NCBI RefSeq assembly: GCF_003014735.1
Contig: NZ_PYAX01000002.1
Location: forward strand, 825,951-889,950
Source of the DNA: Saccharothrix carnea
GTDB lineage: Bacteria; Actinomycetota; Actinomycetes; Mycobacteriales; Pseudonocardiaceae
Direction of reading: 5' to 3'
DNA: 64,000 nt
How positions within the stretch are numbered: the first letter of the stretch is position 1; each line of letters begins with the position of its first letter. A model generated the notes under the pieces. The model did not search any database and was not told the DNA's origin. It worked only from the letters and a program-made list of their open reading frames with translations. Both the position numbers and the translations under genes were made by a program. Below are positions 45,548 through 55,148 of the stretch, piece by piece.

Positions 45548-48500
45548 CCAGCGGGGTCAGCACCAGGCCGAGGACGTTCGCGGCGGTGGCGCTGGACAGC
45601 GCGATGCCCCAGCCGACCGGGCCCAGCGGCGTGCAGCCGAAGAACTGGCTCACCCCGGGCGTCTGGATCACCGCGCCCAGCGCGGCGGCCGAGCCTAGGC
45701 TCGCGGCCAGCACCGAGCGGTCCAGCCCACCGGTCACCAGGGTCTGGCCGAGCTGGGTGCCGACCAGCGCGGCCAGCGCCACGGTGCTCGCCCGGCGGGC
45801 CCGGCCGGTGAGGCGGGCCGCCGTCCACGCCGCCGTGGCGCCGAGCGCGGTGGTGATCGCGCGGGCGGTGATGTCCTTGGTCAACGCGCTGCCGAGCGAC
45901 GAGGTCGGCCCCTCGCGCAGCAGGTCGGGCACGGACTCGCGGGCGGGCCTGCTCAGCGCGATGGCCAACGCGGGCGCGAGGTCGGTCAGCAGGTTCACCA
46001 GCAGCAGTTGCCGCGCGGTCAGGGGCGACCGGCCGGTGACCGCGGAGCCGAGCACGGTGAACGCGATCTCGCCGAGGTTGCCGCCGAGCAGGATCGCCAG
46101 CGCCTCGCGCACCGACGCCCACATGGCGCGGCCCTCCACCAGCGCCGCGATGATCGTGTCCAGCCGGTCGTCGGTGACCACGAGGTCCGCGGCGGCGCGG
46201 GCCGCCGGGGTGCCGCGCCTGCCCAGCGCGATGCCGACGTCGGCGAGCCGGATCGCCGGTGCGTCGTTCGCGCCGTCGCCGGTCATCCCGACCACCCGGC
46301 CGAGCCGCTGGTAGGTCTCGATGATCCGCACCTTCTGCGCCGGCGTGCAGCGGGCGATGACGTCCACGGTCGGCAGCAGGGCGTCCAGCTCGTCGTCGTC
46401 CAGCTCGTCCAGCTGTGACCCGGTCACCACGGTCATGTCGTCGTCGCCGCTGACCTCGCCGGCGATCGCCTCACCGGTGGCCGGGTGGTCGCCGGTGATC
46501 ATCACGATCCGCACACCGGCCTCGCGCAGCTTCGCCGCGGCCGGTGGAGCGCCGTCGCGCACGGGGTCGGCCAGCGCGACGAAACCCAGCAGGGTCAGTC
46601 CCCGGACGTCGTCGTCGGTCACCGCGTCGCCCTCGAAGCCGGTGCGCTCGGCGACGGCCAGCACCCGGTGCCCGCTGCCGGCCAGCCGCTCCACCCGCTG
46701 CTCCAGCCGGCGCAGCTCGCCCGGGTCGGCGTCGCAGCGCGGCAACACCGTCTCCGGCGCGCCCTTCACGCTCAGCACCAGCCGTTTCCCGACCTTGCCG
46801 AGGGTCGCGTGGTAGCCGCGCGACGGCTCGAACGGCAGCGCCTCGACCGGGGTCCAGCCGCGCGCCGCGGTCGAGGGGCCGACGCGGACACGCCGTGCAC
46901 CTGCCAGCACCGCCCGGTCGGTCTGGTGCGCGAGGTCGTCCGGGTCGTCGGCGGGCGGTGTGGCGCGGACGGCGGCGGCCATGACGCGGCGCAGTTCGTC
47001 GTTCAGCCCGTCGAGGTCGGCGCCGCGGCGGCCGTTGTCGACCCGGCCCACGGTCAGCCTGCCCTCGGTCAGCGTGCCGGTCTTGTCGAAGCACAGCACG
47101 TCGACCCGGCCCAGCGCCTCGATGGTGCGCGGGTTGCGGACCAGGGCGCCGTGCTCGGCCAGCCGCCGTGCCGCGGCCAGCTGGGCGGCGTTGACCAGGA
47201 ACGGCAGCCCTTCGGGCACCGAGGCGACGGCCAGGTTCACCGCCGCGCCCATGCTCTCCCGCAGCGGCACGCCCCGCAGCAGCCCCGCACCGGTGACGGC
47301 CGCCGCCGAGCCGAGCGCCACGGGCAACGTCTTGCGGGTCAGGTCGGCCAGGCGCGCCTCGACGCCCGTGGTGGGCGCGTTGCGGCGGGCCGCGGCCATG
47401 CTCCGGCCCACCTCCGTGGCGTCACCGGTCGCGACGACCACGGCCAGCGCCTCGCCGGCGGCGATCGTGGTGCCCTCGTAGAGCATGGACGACCGGTCGG
47501 CCAGGTCCGCGGCGATCACCGGGGCCGGGTCCTTGGTCACCGGCAGGGACTCGCCGGTGACCGACGACTCGTCCACCTCCAACCCGTCGCCGTCGAGCAG
47601 GCGGCAGTCGGCGGGCACCACGTCACCGGCGGCCAACCGCACCACGTCACCCGGCACCAGCTCCTCCGCCGTCACCTGGCGGTCCTGACCGTCGCGGACC
47701 ACGATCGCGCGCACCGCCGACCGGCCGAGCAGCGTGGCCAGCGCCCGGTCCGTGACGACCTGCTGCACGCTGCCGAGCAGCGCCGACACGCCCACCACAC
47801 CGGCCACCAGCGCCGCGTCGACCGGGGAACCGACCGCCGCCGACACCGCCGCGCCACCCGCCAGCACCGGGGTCAGCGGGTTGGCCAGCTCGGCCAGGAA
47901 CGCGCTGCCGAGGCTCGTGCCGACGGCCTGCCTGCCGCCCGACGTGCGCTGCCTGCGTTGCGCCTCGCGTTCGGGCAGCCCGTCACGGCCGGAGCCGAGC
48001 CGGTCCAGCACGGTGGCCGCCGGCATCAGGTGCCACGGCTGCGTGGTGGCCGGCGCGACCACGGCACGGCCGCCGGGCAGCCGCTTCGCCCGCCACACGC
48101 CGTCGACGAACGCGATGGCCGACGCGCCGTCCACCGCGCGTGCCGCATTTCGGGCGGGTGCGGGACCGCGCGTGCTCAACGCGCTCACCGCGCCGATGCC
48201 GCTCGCGGCCTGGGCGAGCATGATCGAGTCCCGGGTGACGCGCCGCGCCGCGGGCACCGCCTCCACCAGCACCACGGCCGCGTCCAGGTCCCGGACGACG
48301 ACGTGCGCTCCCCACGGCGGTGACCCACCGTCCCGGTGCACGCCCACGCCGCAGTCCGCGGCGCCGAGCGCACGGCGGTTGTCGGACACGAGCAGCACGA
48401 CGTGCCCGTCGCCCTGGAGTTCGCGCACCGCGCCGACCAGGCCGGTGCCGGACGGGACGACGCGGTCGGCGAACCGGACCGCCGGGCGGTCGCGGTCCGT

Positions 48501-49898
48501 GGCCACGACCACCCGCAGCCCGGCCTCCCGTGCCGCGGACGCGATCGCGTCCACCGCGGGCGGCGTCTCGACGTCGACCGCCAGCACGGCCCGCAGGCTG
48601 CGGCCCTCGACCAGGCCGAGCACCCCGGCGTGACCGGCCAGCCTGCGCTGTTCGCGCACGCCCTTGCGCCCCTGCGGGTCGAGGCGGTCGATCGGGCCGA
48701 TCGCCCAGTCGCCGTCCCGGCGCACCGCGGTCGGGTCCTCGGGGTCGAACAGGGCGAACGCCCGCTCGGCGGTGTCCGCCGTCCCGGAATCCGCCTGCCC
48801 GGTGTCCGGCAGCGGCACCAGGTCGGTGAGCACCGACCGCCGCGAGCCCAGCGCGCTCTCGTCCAGCACCAGCACGTCCACCGCGTCCAGGCGGCGCAGC
48901 ACCGACCGTTCCATCACCAGCGCGTTCCGGGTCGCCAGCACGCGGCCCAGCTGCGCGGCGAACGCGGCCTGGCCCACTGACGGTGCCTTCGGCAGGCTCG
49001 CCACGCCCAGCGCGGCGGCCCGGCGCAACCCGGTGAACGGCATCGCGGCCGCGGTCGCCGCCGCACCCGCCGCCAACGCCCGCCGCGCGTAGCGGTCGGC
49101 GGGACCTTCGGGGAACGGGCGTGGCCGTTCGACCACGATCGGCTCGGCCTCGGCGTCGTCCGGGCCGCCGATCAGGTCGGCTTCGGCGGCGCACCACGCG
49201 CGCTCGTGCGCCCTGACCCCACGCCACTGCTGCACGCGTTGGACGACGTCAAGCAAGGTGCTCTCGCTGCGTGACGCCAAGCCTTGGACGAGAGCGGCGG
49301 CGACCGAGGTGGCGGTGTCGGCGCGTTCCCGGCCCTGGAGCCGTCCGGCGGCCAGTTCGCGCAGCTTGGGGTGCAGGTCGACGGCGGCGATCAACGCGCC
49401 CAGCTCGCCCGGGATCGGCGCCCACGGCGCGATCTTCGTGATGGCGGCCAGCGCCAGGCCCGCGGCGTCCGCGGCGAGCGTGGGCAGCAACCGGGTGCCC
49501 TTGAGCCCGTCCGCCGGGTGGTGCAGCTCGTCCTCGACCAGGCGCTCGTCCTCGGTGGCGGGCTCGGCCTCGGCCCGGCGGACCAGCGTGACCAGCGCGT
49601 CCGTGGCAGGCGGCGGGTCGTCGACGGCGACGATCACCCGGGCGGACGGCGCGTTGACGCGTGCCCAGCGCACGCCGGGGTGCGACTCCAGGGCGCGTTC
49701 GATCCGCCCGGCCGCCTGCTTGCCGCGCGGGCCGCGCACGCCGTGCGCCTCGATGTGCAGGCGTCCCGGGCACGACCACACCTTCCGCCGGTCGCGGCGC
49801 AGCACTGCGGTCTGCTCCAGCGGGGCGAGGGCGAGTCCGACCAGCCCCTTGGCGAGGCCGCCTGCGGCGCGCACGGGGTCGATGCCGAGGAGTTCCAC
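45528..49898 (-). CDS. Large CtpI-like P-type ATPase with degenerate N-terminal ATPase half
   Basis: A GTG at 49898 gives 1456 residues, about twice a normal P-type ATPase and similar to mycobacterial CtpI. Near residues 35-85 is an HMA-like fold (RIERALESHPGVRWARVNAP) without the CxxC metal motif. The C-terminal half is complete: TGES phosphatase loop, phosphorylation site CFDKTGTLT (Asp938), MTGDGANDAPAIR hinge and six C-terminal membrane segments. The N-terminal half contains a second, decayed HAD-type domain with VLVLDESALG (Asp346) in place of DKTG and VSDNRRALGAADCGVGV in place of the GDGxNDxxA loop. Ion specificity is unknown. Confidence 0.88.
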   Translation of the reverse strand: MELLGIDPVRAAGGLAKGLVGLALAPLEQTAVLRRDRRKVWSCPGRLHIEAHGVRGPRGKQAAGRIERALESHPGVRWARVNAPSARVIVAVDDPPPATDALVTLVRRAEAEPATEDERLVEDELHHPADGLKGTRLLPTLAADAAGLALAAITKIAPWAPIPGELGALIAAVDLHPKLRELAAGRLQGRERADTATSVAAALVQGLASRSESTLLDVVQRVQQWRGVRAHERAWCAAEADLIGGPDDAEAEPIVVERPRPFPEGPADRYARRALAAGAAATAAAMPFTGLRRAAALGVASLPKAPSVGQAAFAAQLGRVLATRNALVMERSVLRRLDAVDVLVLDESALGSRRSVLTDLVPLPDTGQADSGTADTAERAFALFDPEDPTAVRRDGDWAIGPIDRLDPQGRKGVREQRRLAGHAGVLGLVEGRSLRAVLAVDVETPPAVDAIASAAREAGLRVVVATDRDRPAVRFADRVVPSGTGLVGAVRELQGDGHVVLLVSDNRRALGAADCGVGVHRDGGSPPWGAHVVVRDLDAAVVLVEAVPAARRVTRDSIMLAQAASGIGAVSALSTRGPAPARNAARAVDGASAIAFVDGVWRAKRLPGGRAVVAPATTQPWHLMPAATVLDRLGSGRDGLPEREAQRRQRTSGGRQAVGTSLGSAFLAELANPLTPVLAGGAAVSAAVGSPVDAALVAGVVGVSALLGSVQQVVTDRALATLLGRSAVRAIVVRDGQDRQVTAEELVPGDVVRLAAGDVVPADCRLLDGDGLEVDESSVTGESLPVTKDPAPVIAADLADRSSMLYEGTTIAAGEALAVVVATGDATEVGRSMAAARRNAPTTGVEARLADLTRKTLPVALGSAAAVTGAGLLRGVPLRESMGAAVNLAVASVPEGLPFLVNAAQLAAARRLAEHGALVRNPRTIEALGRVDVLCFDKTGTLTEGRLTVGRVDNGRRGADLDGLNDELRRVMAAAVRATPPADDPDDLAHQTDRAVLAGARRVRVGPSTAARGWTPVEALPFEPSRGYHATLGKVGKRLVLSVKGAPETVLPRCDADPGELRRLEQRVERLAGSGHRVLAVAERTGFEGDAVTDDDVRGLTLLGFVALADPVRDGAPPAAAKLREAGVRIVMITGDHPATGEAIAGEVSGDDDMTVVTGSQLDELDDDELDALLPTVDVIARCTPAQKVRIIETYQRLGRVVGMTGDGANDAPAIRLADVGIALGRRGTPAARAAADLVVTDDRLDTIIAALVEGRAMWASVREALAILLGGNLGEIAFTVLGSAVTGRSPLTARQLLLVNLLTDLAPALAIALSRPARESVPDLLREGPTSSLGSALTKDITARAITTALGATAAWTAARLTGRARRASTVALAALVGTQLGQTLVTGGLDRSVLAASLGSAAALGAVIQTPGVSQFFGCTPLGPVGWGIALSSATAANVLGLVLTPLVTRRAE

Positions 49899-49950
49899 CG
49901 TGCCTGTTTTCCCGAACGGGTGGCGTCCTATGCGCCACGATCGGGCGGCG

Positions 49951-50325
49951 TCAGTCCGTGAAGACCAGTTCGGCCCACACCGTGGTGAAGTCCGCCTGGG
50001 TCAGCACGCCCCAGCGCCCGGTCAGCCCGTCGACCAGGAGCAACCCCGCCGACGACGTCCACGGCACGGACCGGCGCACGGCGCGGTCGCGCACGCTGAC
50101 CACCAGCGCCTCGCGCCACCGGTCCAGCACGAGTTCGAGCACGTACGGCGGCGAACCGTGCCGCCGGGCGTTGTCGTACAGCTCGCCGACCACCACGCCG
50201 ATCAGCAGCACGTCGAACGCACCCCAGCCCTCGAGGTGCTCGCGCAGCCACCGGGCGACCTCGGCGGGCGAGGTCGCGTCCCCGTCCTGGACGACCAGGA
50301 CAACCGTGTCGTGGCCGGCCGTCAC
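49951..50325 (-). CDS. ATP-binding anti-sigma-type HATPase (RsbW-like, SpoIIAB family)
   Basis: The GTG at 50325 (TAGHDTVVLVVQDGD follows) gives 124 residues, the normal length; the longer frame to 50811 is antisense to the esterase remnant. VVVGELYDNARRHGS is the N-box of GHKL ATPases (Glu and Asn), and VSVRDRAVRRSVP is the G1 box with the usual Gly-rich sequence altered. GLLLVDGLTGRWGV closes the ATP lid. Many actinomycete paralogues regulate sigma factors or bind partners without kinase activity; no partner is encoded nearby. It lies 52 bp after the P-type ATPase gene start on the same strand. Confidence 0.8.
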   Translation of the reverse strand: MTAGHDTVVLVVQDGDATSPAEVARWLREHLEGWGAFDVLLIGVVVGELYDNARRHGSPPYVLELVLDRWREALVVSVRDRAVRRSVPWTSSAGLLLVDGLTGRWGVLTQADFTTVWAELVFTD

Positions 50326-50445
50326 GTCGACAGCGTCCCACCGGACGGGCCGCCCGCACCCGACGACAACCTGACGACTGCCTTGCGATCGCCGAGCGGT
50401 CTGCCCCACCGGCCGAGGGGTAGGCCGACCGTGCGGAGGGGAGCC

Positions 50446-50970
50446 ATGAACCGTTACGGGGACTTGGGCGAAGCCGGTCACGGCACGCACGAGTTCTACC
50501 GGTGGCGTGCGGAGCCGACCAGGAGGCTGATCACCGGGAAGGGCTTCTCGTTCGTGGCCGTGGAGGGCGCCTGGCCCGCGTGCGACCGGGTCGACCGGGC
50601 CGTGCGCTGCCTGCCGGACGCGCCAGGGGATCCTCGGGTGGCGTTCCACGGGCTCGACGTCCACTCGCTGTGGGAGTCGCCGCTCGACCTGCGCGAGCAC
50701 GACCCGGGCGAGGTGCCGAGTGCGCCGGCCGCCTACCGGTGCTTCGAGCCGCACGGCGTGGACCTGCTCACCGCGACGCTCCCCCACCGCACGATCGGCG
50801 TCGTCTACCACCCGGAACGGGAGCGGTGGGGCAACTCCCCAACCCGAGACGTATCCGAGCGGTGTCTGAGCGTCACCTGGTGCCCCAGGGCTGACCTCGA
50901 AAAACGAGAGGTTGATAACATCGTGTCACGGCCACCGCGGGCCGTCCGCTCGACAAGGATGGCACCGTGA
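50446..50970 (+). pseudogene. Eroded erythromycin esterase family gene
   Basis: An ATG at 50446 with a GGAGGGG site opens a 174-residue frame. GEAGHGTHEFYRWRAEPTRRLITGKGFSFVAVEGAWPACDRVDR is the start of the erythromycin esterase domain, which includes a catalytic His. The protein then jumps from DDPR-like sequence to FHGLDVHSLWES, later from CFEPHG to LPHRTIGVVYHPERERWGN, and ends in unrelated residues. Full-length members have about 400 residues; here roughly half is missing through several in-frame deletions and the C-terminus is lost by a frame change. It may still be translated, but a working enzyme is unlikely. Confidence 0.8.
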
Positions 50971-51380
50971 CCAAGGCACAGAGAATCGCAGCGGCGTGGG
51001 CGAACCTGCCCGCACCGGAGTTGACCGACCAGGTCCGCCTCCTGGTCAAGGCCCGCGACGCCGCCGCGCGCGCCGTCTGGTCGGCCGTGCGCGAGAACAA
51101 CGTGATCGCCGCCCGGGTGCGGGGCGCTTTGGCGGGCCTGAAGGCCGAGTACCGCGGTCACCGCGACGAGGCCATGTGGCTGATGTGGATCGGCCAGGTC
51201 CAGCAACAACTCGCCGCCCCCGCCGCCACTCCGATCGTGGAGACCGCGGTCGAGGACGTCACGCCCGACCTGGAGCCGGTCATCACCGAGTGGGCCCCCA
51301 TCCAGCCCCCAACGCCCCCGCGCCCGGCCGTCGACGCACCCGCCGTGCTCTTCCAGGAGCCCGCCTCGTCCACGAAGTAG
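50967..51380 (+). CDS. Hypothetical helical protein with Pro-rich tail (137 aa)
   Basis: A GTG start at 50967 overlaps the remnant's stop and follows AAGGAT. The first 80 residues (TKAQRIAAAWANLPAPELTDQVRLLVKARDAAARAVWSAVRENN) are strongly alpha-helical and mixed-charge; residues 85-137 are Pro/Ala-rich and disordered. No signal peptide or known motif is seen. I do not recognise it. Codon use is normal for the window. Confidence 0.55.
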   Translation: MTKAQRIAAAWANLPAPELTDQVRLLVKARDAAARAVWSAVRENNVIAARVRGALAGLKAEYRGHRDEAMWLMWIGQVQQQLAAPAATPIVETAVEDVTPDLEPVITEWAPIQPPTPPRPAVDAPAVLFQEPASSTK

Positions 51381-51704
51381 CCCTCATCCCGGCCGCAATC
51401 CCGACAGCTCGCCCGCAGCCCGCAGCGCCGCCGACCACCGCTGCGCCCCCGAACCCCACATCGGACACCACCCGGTTTCTCGGACCGGATAGCGCCACCT
51501 GCGCGACCACCGCGCCGTCGACGAAGAACCCGCCCACCACCGCGGCCGTTCGCGCCTGGTCGTGCCATGGCCGTTCATCGCGCCCGGACGCGCCCAGCGG
51601 GGTGACGTGGCGCACACACCGGTACGGGTCTCGCGGACCACCGGCCCGGGCCGCGATGATGCGAAGGTGCCGGACGGGCGCGCCGGCGGAAGCGAGGGCG
51701 AGCG
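51381..51704. other. 324-bp gap without a convincing gene
   Basis: Open frames exist on both strands but none has a start with a ribosome site and a recognisable product. No terminator-grade inverted repeat was found. Confidence 0.4.
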
Positions 51705-52274
51705 GTGGGGTCGACCGGCACGCGGCGGGTGGTGAGCCAGGACCAGGTGCTGCGCGGCGCCTGCCGGTTCTTCCTGCGGCACGGTCGGGTCGACATGGAC
51801 GCGTTGGCCATGAGCCTCGCCATCAGCCGAGCCACCCTGTACCGGGTCGTGCACAGCCGGGACGGACTGCTCGCCGACGTGCTGTGGGTCCTGGCCGACC
51901 GACTACTGGCCCGTGCACGGCAGGAGCGCACGAACGGCGGGATCGAGGGCGTCCTCGAGGTCACGCGGCGGTTCGTGGCGGACTTGCGCGCCGCCGACCC
52001 GTTCCGGACGTTCCTGCGCGGTGAGCCGGAGACGGCGGCCCGGGTGCTGTTCAACGCGTCGGGCGGCGTGCACCGACGTGCCGTGTCGGCGCAGAAGGAA
52101 ATCCTGCTCGAAGTCGACGGCGGGCCTTGGTCCACGGCGACCCTGGACCAGGTGGCATTCCTCTACGTGCGCATCGTCGAGTCCGCCCTCTACGCCGAAC
52201 TGCTCACCGGCGCCCCACTGGACCCCGCCCTGGCCGAGACCGCCGCCCGCACAGTCCTCCTGCAACACCGCTGA
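51705..52274 (+). CDS. TetR-family regulator, QsdR type
   Basis: A GTG start gives 189 residues. The HTH reads SQDQVLRGACRFFLRHGRVDMDALAMSLAISRATLYRVVHSRDGLLADVLW, and FLRGEPETAARVLFNASGGVHRRAVSAQKEILLEVDG with YVRIVESALYAELLTGAPLD matches the C-terminal domain of QsdR-like regulators, which in Rhodococcus controls a lactonase gene. The downstream gene, an exported alpha/beta hydrolase 191 bp away on the same strand, is the obvious candidate target. The C/A-rich spacer 52275-52345 shows strong strand skew but no clear signal. Confidence 0.82.
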   Translation: MGSTGTRRVVSQDQVLRGACRFFLRHGRVDMDALAMSLAISRATLYRVVHSRDGLLADVLWVLADRLLARARQERTNGGIEGVLEVTRRFVADLRAADPFRTFLRGEPETAARVLFNASGGVHRRAVSAQKEILLEVDGGPWSTATLDQVAFLYVRIVESALYAELLTGAPLDPALAETAARTVLLQHR

Positions 52275-52465
52275 CACCACCCACACCCACCACGACCCCA
52301 TCCACGCCCACGCCACAACTACACCCGCGCACAATCACCGACCTTCACCACTCCGCCACCACACTTGCGACAGCGGTCTCACGATCTCCCCGCGCGCTGG
52401 TGCACGCCGCGCACGGCCGGCTACGGTCGGCGATGATCCCATCCCCCATCGCTGTGGGAGCCGGT

Positions 52466-53815
52466 ATGTCCCCTTCCCCCTGGCGCCGCCTCGCCCTGGC
52501 CGCAGCCGCCCTCGGCCTGCTCCTCCCGACCTCGATCCCCGCCTCCGCCGCCCCCGCCCCCGTGCCCCGCGTCGTCGGCCCACTCCCCGGCACCGTCCCC
52601 GGCGACCGCCTGGCCGACCGGATCGAGGACACCTACCCGTTCTTCTCCACCCCGGACGACCTCGCCGCCGCCGGCTACGTCGAACAGGAGTTCCACCTCT
52701 CCGGCACGGCCGACGCCTTCGCCCTCGACGGCACGAAGGTCGCCACGGCCGTCCCGTACACGACCCGGGTCATCGTCCGCCGCCCCGCACACGCCCGGAA
52801 GTTCACCGGCACCACGCTGGTCGAGTGGCAGAACGTCACCGCCGGCTACGACCTGGACGCCTTGTGGAACGCCGAGTCCGTCACCCGCGCCGGCCACGCC
52901 TGGGTCGGTGTGTCCGCGCAGCGGGTCGGCGTCGACCAGCTCAAGGCCTGGAGCCCGGCCCGCTACGGCACGCTGGACGTGACCGGCGCCGGCAGGTTCA
53001 CCGCCGACGAACTGTCCTACGACGTCTACACCCAGGCGGGCCGCGCGATCGACTCCGGCGCGGTCATGGGCGGCCTGCGCACCAAGACGCTGCTGGCCAT
53101 CGGCGCTTCGCAGTCGGCGGGCCGGATGACCGTGCTGTACGACCGCGTCCTGCCGCAGCAGCAGCCGGTGTTCGACGGCTACGGCTTCATCGTCGGCACG
53201 GCTCCGACCCGCGTCGGCGCGGAACCCGTCTTCCAGGTGCTGTCCGAGACCGACGTGCGGACCGCGCAACGCCCGGCCGACACCGACCGCTTCCGCCGCT
53301 GGGAGGTCGCGGGCGCGGCGCACTCCGGCTACGAGGGCCAGGTCTACCGCGCACCGATCTCCGAACGCGACCTCGGCGGTGCGCCCCAGTACGACTGCGA
53401 CCGGCCCGCGTTCAGCCGGATCCCGATGCACCACGTCACCGCCGCGTCCTACGACCACCTGCGACGGTGGGTCGAGCGCGGCACGCCGCCACCGACCGCC
53501 CGGCCGTTGGAGTTCGAACCGGACGGCGTCACCAAGAAGCGCGACGCGCTCGGCCTCGCCCTGGGCGGTATCCGGCTGTCGCAGCTGGCCGCACCGCGGG
53601 CGTTGAACACCGGCGACAACTCCGGTGAGACGTTCTGCCGCCTGTTCGGCACGCACGTCCCGTTCGACGCCGCCACGTTGGCCCGCCTCTACCCCGAGCG
53701 CGGCGACTACGTGCACCAGGTGGTGACCGCCGACGTCGCCAACGTGCACGCCGGCTACCTGCAGCCCGCCGACGCGCGGCAGAACCTGGTCGACGCCATC
53801 GGAGGCACGCGATGA
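52466..53815 (+). CDS. Exported alpha/beta hydrolase (Abhydrolase_10-type)
   Basis: The ATG at 52466 (MSPSPWRRLALAAAALGLLLPTSIPASAAP) is preceded by GGGAG and gives 449 residues with a Sec signal peptide. FTGTTLVEWQNVTAGYDLDALW and IGASQSAGRM, with the nucleophile Ser in G-A-S-Q-S-A-G, match the large alpha/beta hydrolase domain family found in actinomycete and proteobacterial exoproteins. EVAGAAHSG carries a likely catalytic His. The substrate is unknown. It overlaps the next esterase gene by 4 bp, so both are made together. Confidence 0.8.
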   Translation: MSPSPWRRLALAAAALGLLLPTSIPASAAPAPVPRVVGPLPGTVPGDRLADRIEDTYPFFSTPDDLAAAGYVEQEFHLSGTADAFALDGTKVATAVPYTTRVIVRRPAHARKFTGTTLVEWQNVTAGYDLDALWNAESVTRAGHAWVGVSAQRVGVDQLKAWSPARYGTLDVTGAGRFTADELSYDVYTQAGRAIDSGAVMGGLRTKTLLAIGASQSAGRMTVLYDRVLPQQQPVFDGYGFIVGTAPTRVGAEPVFQVLSETDVRTAQRPADTDRFRRWEVAGAAHSGYEGQVYRAPISERDLGGAPQYDCDRPAFSRIPMHHVTAASYDHLRRWVERGTPPPTARPLEFEPDGVTKKRDALGLALGGIRLSQLAAPRALNTGDNSGETFCRLFGTHVPFDAATLARLYPERGDYVHQVVTADVANVHAGYLQPADARQNLVDAIGGTR

Positions 53816-55131
53816 GAATCCCGCTGGTAGCACTGATCACGGCACTCACCGCAACCGTCACAGCCGCCCCCGCCAAGGCCGACGTGCCGACCCCGATCAT
53901 CTTCGTCCACGGCCAGCAGGGCTCGGCGCAGCAGTGGCAGTCCAACGCCAAGCGGTTCTCCGGCAACGGCTACCCCGACGCGCTCCTGCACGCCTACGAG
54001 TACGACACGAGCATCCCGACCAACGACCACGCCATCGCCGGGCTCGAAGCGTTCATCGCCACCGTCCGCGCCCGCACCCGGTCGGCCAAGGTGGACGTGA
54101 TCGCGCACTCGCGCGGCACGACGGTCATGCACACCTACCTGTCCGTGCCCGAACGGGCCGCCGCGGTGCGGAAGTACGTCAACGTCGACGGGCGGTCCAG
54201 CGCGACGCTGCCCGGTGGCGTGCCGACGTTGGCGCTGTGGGGCAGCCTGCAGCCCAACGGCTCGATCGGCGGCGCGACGAACGTCCACCTCACCACCCTC
54301 GGCCACACCGAGACGACCACGTCGGCCGAAGGTTTCGGGCACGTGTACCGGTTCCTGCGGGGCAGGGCCGCGTTCACCACCCAGGTGGTGCCCGAACTGC
54401 CCGCGCTGGTCAGGATCGCGGGCCGGGCGACGTACTACCCGCAGAACACCGGCGTCGAGGGCGTGGTGCAGGTCTGGGAGGTCGACAGCGGCACCGGGGC
54501 ACGGCTCGGCACCGCACCCCGGTACAGCGTCCGGACCGGCGCGGACGGCGCGTTCGGCCCGCTGCCCGTCAACGGCCGCAAGCACTACGAGCTGGTGGTG
54601 CTGCGCGACGGGCAGCTGCCCTACCACTCCTACTTCGAGCCGTTCGAGCGCAGTGACCGGTTCGTGCGGTTGCAGGTGTCGCGTCCCGGTGGCATCACCG
54701 ACAACATCGACCGTTGCCCGACGCACAGCGCGCTCACCGTCATCCGCAACCGCGAGTGGTGGTCGGACCAGCCCGACAGCGACAAGTTGGAGCTCAACGG
54801 CGTCAACGTCCTCGAACCGGCCGTGTCCGCGAAGCTGCGCCAGGTCCTCGCCGCGTTCGTGTTCGACGACAACTGCGACCGGGCGTCCACGCCGGGTGTC
54901 GTCCTGCCGCCGTTCGCCACGCTGCCGTTCCTGACCGGGGTCGACGCCTACCTGCCCGCCCAGGTCGACGGTGGCGGCACGATCCGCGTTACCCAGACAG
55001 CGCGCGGCAGCGAGGGCCGGACCCGCACGATCGCGGTGCCGAACTGGCCATCGGACGCGCACGCGGTCACCGTGCAGTTCAAGGACTACCTCGACAGTGG
55101 AACCGGAGGCGTCCGCCGCACGTCCCCTTGA
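53812..55131 (+). CDS. Exported lipase-like alpha/beta hydrolase with beta-rich C-terminus
   Basis: The 439-residue protein has a signal peptide (MRIPLVALITALTATVTAAPAKA). PIIFVHGQQGSAQQW is the oxyanion region, DVIAHSRGTTVMHTYL the nucleophile elbow (H-S-R-G in place of the common HSMGG), and a His occurs in TLGHTETTTS. Residues 200-439 are beta-rich, with two Cys pairs, resembling the C-terminal domain of Archaeoglobus-type lipases. The ATG overlaps the preceding stop (ATGA). Lipid or ester substrates are likely, but not shown. Confidence 0.8.
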   Translation: MRIPLVALITALTATVTAAPAKADVPTPIIFVHGQQGSAQQWQSNAKRFSGNGYPDALLHAYEYDTSIPTNDHAIAGLEAFIATVRARTRSAKVDVIAHSRGTTVMHTYLSVPERAAAVRKYVNVDGRSSATLPGGVPTLALWGSLQPNGSIGGATNVHLTTLGHTETTTSAEGFGHVYRFLRGRAAFTTQVVPELPALVRIAGRATYYPQNTGVEGVVQVWEVDSGTGARLGTAPRYSVRTGADGAFGPLPVNGRKHYELVVLRDGQLPYHSYFEPFERSDRFVRLQVSRPGGITDNIDRCPTHSALTVIRNREWWSDQPDSDKLELNGVNVLEPAVSAKLRQVLAAFVFDDNCDRASTPGVVLPPFATLPFLTGVDAYLPAQVDGGGTIRVTQTARGSEGRTRTIAVPNWPSDAHAVTVQFKDYLDSGTGGVRRTSP

Positions 55132-55148
55132 TCGACAGAGGGGGCTTG

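Noticed and set aside
46485..48323. A 612-codon plus-strand frame opposite the P-type ATPase
   Set aside because: Shadow of the ATPase frame; no start context and composition typical of antisense GC-rich reading.
50326..50811. Longer start for the HATPase gene
   Set aside because: The added sequence is antisense to the erythromycin esterase remnant and has no GHKL features; normal family length fits GTG 50325.
51283..51615. Minus-strand frame in the 51.4-51.7 kb gap with a hydrophobic Val/Gly-rich product
   Set aside because: No ribosome site, no family match by eye, and partial overlap with the 50967-51380 gene; kept as an empty gap.
52276..52345. C/A-skewed tract downstream of the TetR gene as a possible RNA gene or repeat
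   Set aside because: No repeat unit, no stable fold and no promoter; probably spacer.
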